NCBI GenBank assembly: GCA_021464245.1 | Contig: JADCRB010000013.1 | Location: 11,459,350 to 11,523,349, forward strand | Length of the DNA stretch: 64,000 bases | Reading direction: 5' to 3' | DNA from: Carallia brachiata | Taxonomy: Eukaryota > Streptophyta > Magnoliopsida > Malpighiales > Rhizophoraceae | Shown here: positions 47,600-61,280 of the stretch, in pieces | Layout: the number at the start of each line of letters is the position of its first letter | Numbering within the stretch: the stretch's first letter is position 1 | The notes under the pieces: model-generated | Database searches by the model: none | Seen by the model: only the letters and a program-made list of their open reading frames with translations | Told to the model about the DNA's origin: nothing | Position numbers and translations under genes: made by a program

Positions 47600-49700
47600 C
47601 ATATTAGAGCGAGGTGATATCTATATGGTAAGAGATGAGCAACTTGCAGAGGTGCATGCACCGCAAGTGTTGAATGAGCCTCAAATGCAAGAAGCCAACC
47701 AATTGAAAGTGCAAAAATGTAAAAAGTAACTCTACGTGCCTTTAAATATGTAATAATAAATAATTATACAGTCGTATTTAATAATAACTTATAATTTATC
47801 TGATATTATACAACTCATATCTTTTTTTTGTTAATTTGAAACTGTTTAAATGAAGTCAACAATTTTTTTTTTAGAGGTAATATGGCGATAAAACTAACAA
47901 CAAAAAAAAAAAAAAAAGAGTCCGTTTCTTTCTGCTGTTGATTTGGTCATGCAAACCGTATTTATAGGTATACAGACCATTTAATGCTGGCAGTTGTAAG
48001 GTTACAAGAAACAAAACTTCTTTCTTTCTTTGAATAGATCGATTAAACCGTAGCTATATAATTTGGTTGACGTACGTATTCGTGAATTTTCCAAAAAAAG
48101 ACAAAACAAGAATACGTATGATGACTATATCTATTTTGTGCCAGACGTTTCTAGCAGGATTGAAATGGTAAATCCATTGGACAATGTATATTAACATAAA
48201 AAAATAAAAAAAATAAAAATTAAAAATTAAATTAAATTAAAATTCTTGCATGACATCTGACGTATTTGGAACTCAAAACGTTATTAGAGTTTACCAGGGC
48301 TTTTGCTGTTTGGTTATAATGAGGATATATCATAATCTCAACCAAAAAGATCAGTCATCATAAGGATATAGATTTTGTTTGGTTTTTGTTTTTGTTTTTT
48401 TTTTGTTGATTTTTCTTCTAAATTAACCTTGATTGTAATTCAAATTTGATAGATTCAATTTTGAAAACGACTTTACTTAGATCAAACTTATTGACAAATT
48501 TTAAAACCCCATGTCACACCTTCATTGAACTTAAATAAGATGTTGAGGATATGATAATATATGCATTGTCTTAGAAGTTGAAAGATGTCCAAACGGCATT
48601 ATTAATTAGAATTTAGATATTTATTTTAAAAAAGAGCAGTGACATATAATATAATTTTTTTTTACAATTATTCACAAATTGATTTTTTGCTGATGTGATA
48701 AAGAGTTTTTATACTTCTATTTTTATTTTTTAAAACTAAATTTTAAGTAAATTTAGTGTTACCATTAAAATTTAATAATTTTCATGATGTTTATTTTTAT
48801 TTTTTAGGAATAAAAATAATGGTGGGAAGTTCCGTCTATGATTTGATATCATTGTCAATGAGAAATTCATTTCTGTGAAGAAATTAATGCAATATTTGAT
48901 TTTCAATTGTTTATCTGACATCATAATTACTCATATTAATTATTATTTACTTCAAATAAAAATAACTAACCTTGCTCGCAGTTTGAAATTGGATGCCTTA
49001 TGCAATTTGGAAGGCACATTTACTCTTTATTATCAGAAGAAATTTTCTTCTTACTAAATAATTGCAGGTACCTATTGAGGTTTCCTTTTTTTTTTTTTGC
49101 CAGTCAAATTAGTTGGGAAGGAATATTTCATAGAAATGAAATTTGGGGTAGATAATACCCTTAAGTTTTTGTTTATTTCTTAAACTAATTGACTTGAATA
49201 TTGAATAAAAATTATTTCTACCTCATAATTTGTCTAAACAGAGCTAACAACACATGCTACCTTATTTACAGAATTTTGTGCAACTCTAAGGTTTTATGAT
49301 GTATAATTAATTTAATTAGATACATTCACGGTATGGACTGATAACGTGTTACCACAATTTTTTTGCCACCTTAACAAATACATTGTTAAGTAATCAATGA
49401 ATGAGACATCTGAGATTGTCAATATGATTCGGTAGGATAAATTAATAAAAACCAATTACGTTAAAAGGAACTCCGCAACATAAATTCAGAAACAAATTCA
49501 AACACAAACATAATAAAGTTCATTTTTTACGTCTTGCATGGTATTAATAGACCTCTTCAACAATCAAATATATATATAGGTAGATAGATACATACATACA
49601 TACATAGAATACAAGGAAAATAATGGATTGACCTAATTGGGTAGCGAAAGCCATTTTGACCTGGCTTAACTAAGCTTCAATTTGAGTTTTAACATTTCGT
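47600..49700. other. AT-rich intergenic DNA
   Basis: No gene is seen. The part at 48640-48790 shares ordered text with 13505-13660 (aattgattttttgctgatgtgataa, then taaattttaagtaaatttagtgtta), so both belong to one dispersed repeat family. A short (taca/taga) microsatellite lies at 49569-49606. Confidence 0.45.
48640..48790. repeat. Dispersed AT-rich repeat, also at 13505-13660
   Basis: Both copies carry acaaattgattctg/ttt, then gatgtgataa, then 'ttttttaa..taaa.tttaa.taga.ttagt.tta' in the same order and orientation. They are too diverged to define ends. Confidence 0.45.
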
Positions 49701-49709
49701 GTTTGTTGC

Positions 49710-52700
49710 AGAAGGTTTGGGACACTTTCATAATCTTCTTAATTTTATATGCGAGTTTTGATATTTTTCTATTATAACATAGAAAAGCTTACACGAACAA
49801 AAGTAAACACTATGCGTCTCAAATGTGCACTTGTATATTGCACAATTATTACCCTTGACTTTTCATTTTCAGTCTTTGAATATATAATCAAAATTAATGA
49901 TAAAAACACAAACATGCATCAAACAATCGCAATGATACAATGTGACTCACATTTAAAATGTATCCACTTAACTATGTCCTATTAAAATGTAATAGATTAA
50001 ATATCACTTCAAACCTCCATTTAATCAAAAAAAAAAAAAACAAGTGATGATCTTGATTTACATCATCCACATCTCACCCCAAATTTTCAACCTTGGCAAA
50101 AGATAACACTACACTGTTTTCTAGTTTTTTTGTTATCAAATTGAAAGTAGTATGTTTTTCAATATTTATAAATTTTAATGAGGAGAGCTTGTGTAGACAT
50201 TAAAGTTATTATCTTATGTCATATGCTATGCTAGTCAGTCAAAAGAAACTAGCATTACCCTTTTTAAAAGCATAATGACTTTTTATTTGACAATTAGTGT
50301 GACAAACAACCAAATTTATTTATTTTTTGATATGAGTATATTACAATAAACACACAAAGTCCCAAAGAGATCGCCCAAGTCTCAAAGAAAGATATCGGTT
50401 GAGATTTTGTTCAGATCAAACAAATTAAGCAACCCTTTTGTACCAATAAGCAACGGTTAACATTAAAATAAGTAATTAATTAGCTGATGACTCAAAATTT
50501 TGATATCTTAAACACAAAGGTCTTCTTATTGATGTGGATGTCCATTAAAAAATTCTTTTTACCCCTTCGTTTTTCCTTTGTTCTGACAAGATCAGATTTA
50601 AACCTTCAGGGTCGAATGTGAACACTTCTGTTGTTTGGCACATCAGAGAGGATGCCTCGTGTGATTTTAAGACGTTAACGCTGTTGTAGATAGAAATATT
50701 TTCCATTTAAACCGCTAGCTTTTAATTACTCCTTTTCTCATTTTTCTTATTTTCGATTGTTAGTAAGGCTCCCACTTTCATCGGTCCCACTTGCTGTCGG
50801 CATGGGCGGATAATACCTTTTTGTTCTTTTTTTTTGGCAGCAATCTTTTTCTCATTATTAAATTATATAACTCAGATTATACAATAAAAATAATATTTTT
50901 TTATTTTCATAAATTTTACTTTTTTATTAAAATTAAAATTTTAAATGTTCTTAATTATTAAAATATTTACTAAAAAACTCTTGGAAAATTTTTGTTCCTC
51001 TTGTGAATGGAAGAGCATCTATCAACAAGTATTTGGAAAGAAAAACTTAGTACTTTTATTTAAATAATTTAAAAATAATTATAAAGTGATATAAATTATC
51101 AGATAATTAAATTTATAAAAAATAAAAATAAAAAAGATTATTAAATATTATTATATAAAATTACATAATTATTTACTACTACTTATATAAAATCACGTAC
51201 CATTACTATATTTGAAATCCTGCATTATGGATAAAAATCATTAAGAGGGAATTGACATTCCTGCGCACACAGCAGCTCCATACGCACAAATGAAAAAGAA
51301 CATGGCCTCACATGACTAATTTGTACGTGTCAATAATAACCCCAAAGATTTTAACCTGCAATCGTAACTCTGGGCCCACTTTAACCTACAACACTGAGTT
51401 GGGTCCACTTTTGTATAGGCCCGTCACTGTGTAACGTCCACCAACAATGAAGCCAGCCTTGGGATCCGTTCGAGAAGAATTCCAACTTTCAACGGCGGTT
51501 AGTCAAATCTGAAAGCGTATATGCAATTTGAATGAATTTCGTCAAAGTCTTTGGAATCGTACAAAACAAAACAAAATAAGTCGTCGCTCAAATGGACCTT
51601 GTCCCGTTCTATTGCTTGTCCTCCCTCCTCAGTCTTTTATCTCATTAATTTGTTTGTGCAATTTGAAGGATTTGTGAAATGTAAATGACGTCAAGCAAGA
51701 AACTGGGTTGCTACAGTACACGACAGTGAGACAGCCATGTTTAATGCTGTGGGGCAGGGAAGGGCGTGAACTTTCGTTCAACTCTACTATATAGTCATAT
51801 TTTAAACAGTAACTATAAAATTTATTTAATAATATTTAATTATTTATCTTTTTTATATTCAATCATCTCATAATTTATGCCACTTTAATTTTACTATAAT
51901 TTAATCTATAAAATCTGATAAGTATTCCTCGTCAATCGTTTCTGCAGGGAATTGCGACTTTTGTATTTTTCAATTCTGACGAGTTTGACAGTTCGAGTAA
52001 AATGCTAAATGCATCAAACTGCCATACAACAATTTTGTTTCTCTTTTCTTTTTAATAAGAAAAAACGGTGCATCGCAAGCAGGATTAAGTCAGTTTTGTT
52101 TAATTATTGCGTTTTATTTAACTATTGCGTATATATGCATTTGAAAAATATTATATTGAATGAATCGCAATTCCATTTGCGGAATGCCTATTGACATCAT
52201 ATGATGTATATATATTATCCTATATTACATGTTACAATTTAATTTGTTGGATTGCAGCAGAACGAAATGTTTCAGTTTTCATATTTTTAAAATGGAATAG
52301 TCAACTCAACTGTAAACAGATTTGTTTATACATGTAGAGCATTAAAACTGTACATATGCATCCTCTAAAAAATAGATATGGAACTGTGCTCTTTTTTAAA
52401 TATCAGTGCGGAAATATTTAGGTGCCGAGGGAGGAGGGGTTAACGGGGGCGAAAGGGTACCTTATTAGAGCTCCCTCCAATGAGGTGTCTAAACAGAGAG
52501 CCTTGCTCGGTGTGGATATCTAAATCCATATCAGTATTAGTCTGCCATTATAAACTTGGATTTATTGGCTGCCACGTTGACAAACTTACTCATCCTTTTA
52601 GCCTACTAACGATATGCAAAAGGGCTCGAGTGCATAGTCCAAGGATTTGGTCAGAGACTTTTTTTAAAAAAAAAAATTTAAATGTATTTAGTATTATTTT

Positions 52701-52830
52701 AAAATTTAATTTTTTGAAAAAAAATTTAAAATTATTTTTTTGTTAACTGCCGCGTCACTTTGGGCGATCTTTACTAGACCATTTCTCTGAACAAAACGTG
52801 TTGTTCTTGTAACGCTATTTAAAGGACATC
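49710..52830 (+). repeat. Segmental duplication, copy A (non-coding)
   Basis: This block aligns in direct orientation with 56225-60170. Shared ordered landmarks include cttaattttatatgcgag, cttcaaacctcc, tatttgacaattagtgtgacaaac, agcaacccttttgtac, aacggttaacatt, tcttcttattgatg, accttcagggtc, ttaacgctgttgtaga, tttaacctacaacactga, cttttatctcattaatttg, aatgacgtcaagcaagaaa, aactcaactgtaaacaga and cttgtaacgc. No reading frame is conserved between the copies, so the shared sequence is probably regulatory or repetitive. Confidence 0.85.
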
Positions 52831-54870
52831 CAATTGGAACTTTTTGACTCATGCATATTGGAGTTTTTGTGGCTTCAAGTTCTAATAAATGTTGCCTCTA
52901 TGTACCCAAACAAAAAATAAATAAATAAATAAACGAGTCTTTCTCGTGAAGAGGAGACATGCTAAATTCAAAACTAATTTCATGTCCAGAAATATTTAAT
53001 TTGACTGTTTTATGATCCATACCTTCAACATGAACTAATTTCTTGTGAACATAAAGTGGGTCATGAAGCACAATAGACCTTTGTTTGTCTTATAAACCTC
53101 GCACTTTCCGTTCAATTTTTTCTTTTACAGAAAATACCTATATAATACGAATAAGTTCTTCACGTTCATTTTATCTCTTTTGGGACATATGCTAGTTTGA
53201 CAATCACAGATATAAAAGAAAAAAAAAGATTATTCAATAGATTCGTTTGGTCAAGGTCATCCTATTTTACCGGTAGCTGGAGAATCTTATACGTTTCAAT
53301 AAATGTTTTCACTTGTATACCTAAAAACAGGAAATAAATGTTTCCACCATAAAGGAAACAGGAAAGAAACGAATGACTTCTTGTTGTTGCGTTCATATTC
53401 CTTTACACTTTGGCATTCAGTGTTTGATGTTCTCAATTTATCATTGCAGGCTGTTAAAGTTTAAGAGTAAAATTAAGTAGCTTTAAATGATAGCAACATA
53501 TAATTATGCAGTCTCATTTAAAAATATTTAAAAGTTTTTTTATTTTTATTTTTCATAAATTTAAATTCATATTATTTTATAGTTACTTAAGCGAAACTAT
53601 CAAATTTTTTTTTTAAAAATTTAAACTACAAGGAATTGGAAAAAAAATGATTTTGCATAACTTGACTTCTCAAATTTCATGTTTTATATTAAGTCCACAT
53701 GCTTTAATGATGACGATAATCCCTGTCAAAAAACTTTTCAATTGTTAGTAGGACACTGACTAAAGTGTGTTTAATATTCAGAGTCTCAAATCCACCTTTA
53801 CCTAGGTTAAGGCCACGTTTTTTTTTTAAATTTGCAGCCTTTTTCCATAATAAAACTTCTATAAGCATCGTGTTAAGATTGTTTACGTTCGTTTTAATTT
53901 TTTTATCACGGACAAGGGATCAAACTGCTGTAAAAACATTGAGAATGAGTTTACTTGTGGCCTAATTGTTTGACGATTACGTACAAGGAATCAAACTTTG
54001 GTGAGAACCCTTTAGAATGAGTTTATTTGATGATGCCTACTGTAGTTTAGTAGTTAAAATTTTATTTATATAGAATCATGGGTTTGAGTTCTCATCGAGG
54101 GTTTCGTTACAGCTAAACATACATACGGTCCTGCAGGTTAGGTCTAATGATGAATAATTCAAAACTTACTCTCTTGAATATTTAGTACAGATAACCCATC
54201 TCGATTTTGAAAGAAGAAATGAACGAATTTACGCTCAGATCGCAACCGTAAGTGAGCCAATTCGACCACGTGGTGTGGTTCTAAAAAGCAGGTAATGATT
54301 AATTGAAAACAGAAAAAGTTGGTGATATTGTGATAATAATTATATCTTTTGTAGTAAAATTTAATTATTTATTTTTTTATTATAAAAAAATATTTTATTA
54401 TAAAAATCTATATTATTACAATATAATTAAATTAAATTATTAAAAAAATATATGTTCACTTAACAATAACCGATTGAAACAGTCCACGTCCAAAACGTAC
54501 TTCGTGCCAAGACTCTGACCATGCAAGTTGTGCGCTAACTTCGCTTTAATGATTGGGGCCATTCCCTCTTCAATATTGTATGGTTTTATTTATGCTCTTT
54601 TATGATATGGTTGTATGGTTGTCTTCAAAATTGTATGACACCATTATAGCAGCCTTTCCAATTTTGATGCCATTGCCAACCAATTTTCTCTTTACGTTTA
54701 TAGCTGGGTGGCCGTATTATCCACTATTTAATTTGTTTCCAAGACAACACCACACAAAAAGTGGTCAAGAGAGCCTTTTTTTTTTTTTTTCTTTTTTCCA
54801 ATTGGTTCAGCTCAGGATCAATGTGTTGATGGATAGAAATAAAGTACCGTCAACTATTTTCATGACGTAA
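52831..54870. other. Intergenic DNA between duplicated blocks
   Basis: No gene is seen. A tRNA-like pair of words (tagtttagtagtt and gggtttgagttc) at about 54045-54100 may be a decayed SINE head. Confidence 0.4.
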
Positions 54871-55378
54871 TTTAATTTAGGGTTAATTTAAAAAAAAAGC
54901 ACTACCTTTATATTTTTTAATAAATTTAGTACGATTTTTAAAAATTAACAAATTTAATATAATTTAATTATTTTTTAACAAATATAATACGACTTTTAAA
55001 ACGTAACAAATTTAGTACAGTTTAATTATTTTCTAATAAATCTAATATACTGTCAGTAAAAATAAATGAATCTCTCAGTATATGCATTGCACATATGACA
55101 TTTGAATGTTTTAAACTGTATTAGATTTAGACGTAACTGTGTTATATCTGTATATTAAGGGATTCAGTTATATTTAATTGGTTATTTTTAATTGACAGTA
55201 CGTTAAATTTGTTTGAAAATAATTAAACTGTATTATATTTATTAATTATTAAAAATCATACTAGATTTGTTAAAAAGTAATTAAACTATATTAAATTTGT
55301 TAATTTTTAAAAATCGTGCTAGATATATTAAAAAATATAAAGGTGGTACTTTTTTTTTAAAATTAACCCTTTAATTTA
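54871..55378. mobile_element. Near-palindromic Mutator-type MITE, 490 bp, perfect 9-bp target duplication
   Basis: The element is 54880-55369. The ends gggttaattt(t)aaaaaaa and accacctttatattttttaata are inverted copies, and similarity continues for nearly 200 bp into each arm (tagtacgatttttaaaa, acaaatttaatata, agtttaattattt, tactgtca), leaving only a short unpaired core near 55075-55160. The 9-mer tttaattta flanks both sides (54871-54879 and 55370-55378). Long arms plus a 9-bp duplication fit Mutator-type MITEs. A transcript would form a long hairpin. Confidence 0.9.
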
Positions 55379-56224
55379 CCTCTCGTACCTACTTGTATTT
55401 AAATTTAATATACACAAAAATTTTCTTGCTTTTAAAAGTATGGCATTTAGTATAACTTTATCCATAAAAAAAAAAAAAAGTATAACTGTAAAGTCACTCT
55501 ATTTGGGACTCGTAGGATCACACGTTCCTTTTCAAGTCTTAACAAAGACTATGCCAAATAATGATTATAAATTTTAAAATTTATTAAAAATTTAAGTTGA
55601 AAATAGGAAAAATTTAAAAATTTTTATAAATTATATTATAGACTTTGTTATTAATATGAGATATTAAATTTTTTAACATTTTAAGTGTAAAAAAATAAAG
55701 ATAAAATTGCTTACAGAGGACTTTTACTCGGACCTTTTTCTTTTAACATTCTCAATATTTTATTTATAGCATCTTTTGAAAATTGGATACCGTTTTTTGG
55801 GAGATGATATAATAGTTAAAATTTAAAATTTGTATATTGAAAGTTTTATAATCTAATAATAGGAATGAGGTATGAAATTTATGGGAATAAGGAGCGATAC
55901 TCTCATTATATAATTTATAATTAAACGAGTCTCTTAATCGAAAAAAAAAAAAAAAAAGACACCCAAACCATAGGTACCCTTTACTTCAACGGTCCAACCT
56001 AATAGTGAGAGTATGGAGTACTAGACTTTTTTATTTTTTTTCAGTCTTCTTTAACATCATGAATAATGTATTATCGCTCAACATCAAGAGCCCAGCAGTC
56101 CTCGAGATAAGGAGAGAGCTTAGCATAAAGATCCCAAACAATCCAAATGAAAGAAAAACAACAATCCCTTGAAACTCAAAAACACAATACCGGGACACAT
56201 TGGCAGCCAATTACTACTGTCTTT
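55379..56224. other. AT-rich intergenic DNA
   Basis: No gene is seen. Several A runs are present, including about 16 A at 55940. Confidence 0.5.
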
Positions 56225-56339
56225 TAGTCTTAGTTTGGACAGTACTCCATAATCTACTTAATTTTATACTCGAGTTTTAATTGTTTCGTATTATTAATAT
56301 TGACTTTAAACCTCCATCTAACCGAAAAAGAAAGTTGAT

Positions 56340-57650
56340 AAGTTAGAGCAGTATTACTTGGGAAACGATAATTTTATACTTCTACTAGGATGTAGCCCTT
56401 GTTTTGCGCATGTTAAATATTTTTCTTACATAATTTTAATTGAAGAAATAAATTATGCAATAGTATATATATTATATTATATATATATATAATATATATA
56501 CACACAATTGAAAATGTAAAAACCTAAAGATATGAGAATTATGCTATAATCACTGTCTTTTCATTGTTTGAATATTTGTTTCTTTCTCTTGATTTTAATC
56601 TGTCTAAATGAAAATATAATCATGTTATAATCTCGTGCTTTTCTTTTGATAATAATTAGCATTAAATAAGAAATAAATGAAATTAGCCCATACAAACTGC
56701 AATGTTTTTAATGGGTAATTATAGTGATTTCAAGAAATTAAAATGGCATTTGAATATTTGACTTACTATCTATATTGCCGGATATTTCACAACATTCTCC
56801 ATTCTTGTTGTAGGTTCACTACTTTCATATGTGCTTATTATTCGCGTAGGACGGTTAAATAATCTTAGTTGTGTTTTATTAACTCAATCAATTGTATAGA
56901 CAATAATAATTATGGCAATTATGAGTTATATATAAAACAAAATAATTGCCTCAAAGTAAAATAGGGGCAACCTAATTTTGGGAATTGCAAAGTTAATAGT
57001 GCAATAATTATAGCAGTTTGTTATTTATTAGTTTGCGATTTTGGCAATTGTCATAATTAGTTACTAAAAATATGAATTTGATAATAGGGGTAAACTCCCC
57101 TCAATTTTCTTTGTTGTCGCGCTACTATTGAAGGGAAGTACTCGAGCTTTTAGTTGCCAATTGATAATACCTCTATAACCATTATTTTGATAATTGAGCA
57201 TCCAAAAGAAACAAAAAGAAAATTAGTAATTGCTAATGAACTCAAATAGATACTTTAATCCTAGTAAATTCCTATACAACTCAAATAGCTCAAATACATG
57301 GGCTTGTGTTACTACAATCCATTTTTTAATAGGACTTGCACATATTTTTTGATTTAGAAGCTTCGTGATAGTTAATGCGAAACCCCATTTCGTTTTATTA
57401 GCCAAGAAAAAAAAAATAAAATGAAAAGATTGAAAGAGCATTGAAATGGTTATAAATGCTAATAGATTACTTTTAGAATTTTACAAATTATAATTAGGGA
57501 TAAAAATATAAAAAAAAATATTTAAGAGTTAAAACTTATTAATTGTTTTTACAAATTCTAATTAGAGATAAAAATATAAAAAAAATATAAAAATTAAAAT
57601 TCATTAATTGTTTAGCTACAAATAAAAAGAAACTTTTTTAAACTACTTAT
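56340..57650. mobile_element. Insert in duplication copy B, possible transposon
   Basis: Nothing equivalent lies at the matching point of copy A. The insert starts near ttctactaggatgtagcccttg, followed by tgcgcatg, a style seen at the ends of some plant Helitrons. It also contains an AT microsatellite at 56460-56505 and a 72-codon frame without homology. I could not define a 3' hairpin or CTRR end, so the class is a guess. Confidence 0.3.
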
Positions 57651-58662
57651 TTACAATATTATTATTAAATTAGATAGATCAGATTTTACTTATTGTCAAA
57701 TTGAGAGTAGGGTGGTTTTCAACACCTAAAAATTAATTTTGACAAGGGGAGCTTATGAAAAATTAATGTCACTATTTGACTTCAAATATAATGACAGTCA
57801 GTGACAGAAAAGTAGGCATTACTACTCTTTTTTTTAAGTACATACAATGACCTTTTATTTGACATCAAGTGTGATAAACAACAAAATTTATCTTTTTCTT
57901 TGTTTTTTTTTTAATTTTTTTGGGTGTGAGTTTACTGGAATAAACGCAAAAGTTCTAAAGAAGTATCAAAGTCTTAAAGAAAGATATGAGTCGAGATTTC
58001 GTCAAGATACAATATAAAAGTAAGCAACCCTTTTGTACAATTTAATCAACGGTTAACATTCAAATATGCAATTAATTAGCCGATGAGTCAAAGTCTTGCT
58101 GTTCTAAATACAATTGTCTTCTTATTGATGGGGATATCCGTTAAACAAAATTTTTCCCCTTCGTTTTTTGTTGGTTAGATAAGATACCGATTGCAACCTT
58201 CAGGGTCCAATGTGAACACCCCTTTTTTCTATGGCCAATCGGAAAGGAAGCCTGGTGTGAGCTCTATATACAGTTTGATTTCAAGACCTTAACGCTGCTG
58301 TAGAGACAAATATTTTCAATTTAAATGGCGTTGTATCACTAAATTTGTCATTTTTCTTATCTCGGGTTGGGAGCACAATTCTCTACTTCAGTGATTCCCA
58401 CGTATTTCATATATATATGTAGGAGATTTGAATTTAAAACTATATGAGTGGTTGATATTGTTTCTTTTTTTTTTTTTCTGCAATAATTTTGTTCCTCCAG
58501 CGAATGATCAAGTATCTATCAACAATTGTTTGGAGTCCTGTATTATAGATGATTATCAACAAGACTTTAACCTACACCACTGACTTTGGGCCCGCTTCAA
58601 CTTGCATCACTGACGTTGGGCCACTTGTATGTGGACCTGTGTGATTTCTACAACAATGAAGG

Positions 58663-58868
58663 CAACATTTGGATTTTTTTTTAACACTAATAATTAATCT
58701 CTTATTAGTTAGTGGCGCATAGCACTCTAAAGAGCAAGCAAGCTCTATCAAATTCACATTTAATTGGGTTTTTGAAAGAGGTGAGAGTCAAAATTTTTAT
58801 CTTCTGAACTCTAAAAGACTGGTAACCACTTGTGCTAAATGTAAGTGAGTAGAGCAATCTTTGGATTT
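58663..58868 (-). mobile_element. tRNA-derived SINE (minus strand) inside copy B
   Basis: On the minus strand the element begins with a polymerase III A box-like tagcacaagtggttac, has a B box-like gagttcagaag, and ends in a run of nine A at the right-hand end of the minus-strand reading (+ strand 58674-58682). The flanks caacatttggattt (58663-58676) and caatctttggattt (58855-58868) are imperfect 14-bp direct repeats. Copy A of the duplication lacks it. The core is about 180 bp. Confidence 0.7.
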
Positions 58869-60170
58869 GTTCCAAGCCATTTTCCAAGTAACGGGTGTTG
58901 GTCAAATCCAGAAATTAAACGCATGTGCAATTTGAATCAATTTGGTCAAAGTCTTTGAATGATGCAAGCAAAAATTGGTCTTCGTCAAATGGAACTTGTA
59001 CCTATAAACAGTTACCTATCCTCCGTACTTAGTCTTCTATTTATATATTTTTATTAATTGGCTACGATTATCACTCAAATTTAAGAGATTCCTCTCTAGA
59101 GTCGGTTCTAGTCTTTTATCTCATAAATTTGTTTGCGCAATTTCAAGGACTTTTGAAATATAAATGACGTGAAGCAAGAAATTGGATTGCTATCATTCAA
59201 AACACCCTTGTTTAATGTTGTGGGTAGTGCAAGGGATACATCTTGAATTTCCATTGGAAATTTTGACTTTATATTTTTGAATTCTAACGAGTTCAAGGGC
59301 TAAAATATCGAATGTAACATATATGGGGACGCATCATTGAGATTGTCCAACAAGAGATTTAGTTTCAATTGACGTGCAAGCTGGCATAGTTCGAGAATAC
59401 TTAATTGTAAAGACTGAAAAAAGAAATAATTAAATTAGTATTAAAGGACTTAACTGCTTTCTATATCATATTATTTTCATAACCTTTAATTATTATGTTT
59501 GACAGTCATATAGCTATACAAGCAAGTGATAATATTATATTTAATGGATCCCAACTCATAATGATTCTTACATCAGATGATTTAGATTTGCTTGTAAGTT
59601 TTACATTATCCTGTTTTAAACGTTCTCATTTAAATTGTTGGACTGCAACTGGAGGAACTGTGTCAGCAGAATTCATTTATTAAAATGGACGCTTCGATTC
59701 AACTGTGAACGAATTTGTTTATAGTTATTGAGCAGTAAAACTCTATGCATCTTCAATGGGGAATACATTTTGAATGGCTGACTCCCAGTCAACGCAAGAG
59801 CCAAAAATCCTCCATAAAATCTCTTCAAAAGATAAGGAAAGCAGCGGTCGTCTCGTCCACTCGACGAACAACGTGCTCCTATTGGCCGGGTAGCGCAATG
59901 TGTCACTAGCTAGCGTACATATGTTAGTGGTTGTGAGATTTGCTTCTTTACGGTCTAGTTCAGCGATTTGGCGTGCATATTTAGTACTTTTTTTCTACAG
60001 AGATTGTAAGATACTATTTATATTTTCTCATTTTATGTATTAAGAAGTTTCACCATAGTATAAACTAGGATTTATAAGTGCCAAGTTGACATAATTACTT
60101 ATCCACTTAGCAAAATGTAAAAAAAGCGTCGTACTTGTAACGCAATATAAAGCACATTCAGTACATGTTG

Positions 60171-60540
60171 TTTCATATAATAATGAAACAACAAAAAGAA
60201 TATTTTACGATCCGTCCCCATTTGACCGAACAAAAAAATGATCCGTAATATATCAACTTGCATGATCTCGAGATAAAATTAAGCGTGAATGGTAAGGAAG
60301 ATCATTTACTAATGCTTTTTTACTATATGATACATATTCATATATTTCCATTTTTACGTAGGCTTTATTGCCGAAATTCACAAGTTCAGTTCCGGTAAGA
60401 CATTTGACCCTTGGATCATGAACCATATATGCGAGTGCGAAAAAAATGACAGTGTATTTCAGTGTAACATTCTTTTTCATTTTATTTTTTGTATGTCAGT
60501 GAAGATTTTTTGACCACATGAGAATATGATACTATGAAGA
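60171..60540. other. Spacer, no gene seen
   Basis: A 75-codon minus-strand frame (60253-60480) has no recognisable homology. Nothing else is evident. Confidence 0.4.
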
Positions 60541-60893
60541 GTTAATATACAAAAATATCATCAATTTTACGTAAAATAAATTTAGCATTAACTTTAAAAA
60601 GTATAATTTATTCAAATTTCAATTTTTTTTGTATAAAATCTAGTACATTGTGAAATTTTTTGAACAAAATTTATCTGTTTCGATAATGTGACAATCATAC
60701 ATGTCACCAGATATTAACGTATCAGATATATTCGTATAAATCTATCATCGAAACTGATATATTTTGTCTATATAAAATTATTATGTACTAGATGTGTTAC
60801 AAAAAAATTTAAAGAAGAGTAAACTGTTACTTTTTAAATTGGTGTTAAATTTATTACTTTACACATTTTTTATATTAACTTTATTTAAAAAAT
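60541..60893. mobile_element. Foldback element, about 350 bp
   Basis: The left arm (gttaatatacaaaaat, then taaatttagcattaac, then ctagtaca, then ctgtttcgataatg) is matched in inverted order by the right arm (catcgaaactgata, tgtactagatgtgt, ttggtgttaaattta, tatattaac). The arms are about 130-150 bp with indels. The content is non-coding and the target duplication is unclear. Confidence 0.65.
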
Positions 60894-61280
60894 AAAATAT
60901 ATGCAACTTTATCCCTTTTTTAACATGAATGTTACATGAAGGTTTGCCCTCGCATCAGTTAAGGAGTTTTTTTTTTTTTTTGGAAAATAAGGAAAAAAGA
61001 TTAATACAACTGTTAGTATCTCAATAGTTAGAAAATAATTATTAAGAATTGAATTCAATCTGTGGTATTAAACAGCGAGGTTGACGGGCCTAAGCGAGAC
61101 AGAGAAGTATTACCACCGGGCATGAGCCTCCATAAACAATGGCTGCTTTGGGCTTAGCATGGGTGTCAAGTGAGCTGACTGTTTTCTTAAACTTGAAGAA
61201 AAATAGGCTCGGCCCAAAATGTGGGCACCATTCGAAGCCAATGTTTCTATCTTGGCGAAATTCAAGAGCGAGAAGAAATT
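60894..61280. other. Spacer left of the SINE
   Basis: No gene is seen. The 100-codon minus-strand frame at 61110-61412 runs through the SINE and is not a gene. Confidence 0.5.

Larger units (their letters stand above)
56225..60170 (+). repeat. Segmental duplication, copy B (non-coding)
   Basis: This is the second copy of the block at 49710-52830, in the same orientation about 7 kb away. It is longer because of extra sequence at about 56340-57650 and a SINE at 58674-58854, both absent from copy A. Many small indels separate the copies, so the duplication is not recent. Confidence 0.85.

Noticed and set aside
56440..56510. AT-rich segment considered as a scaffold attachment site or origin
   Set aside because: It is a plain (AT)n microsatellite, and no specific evidence supports either role.
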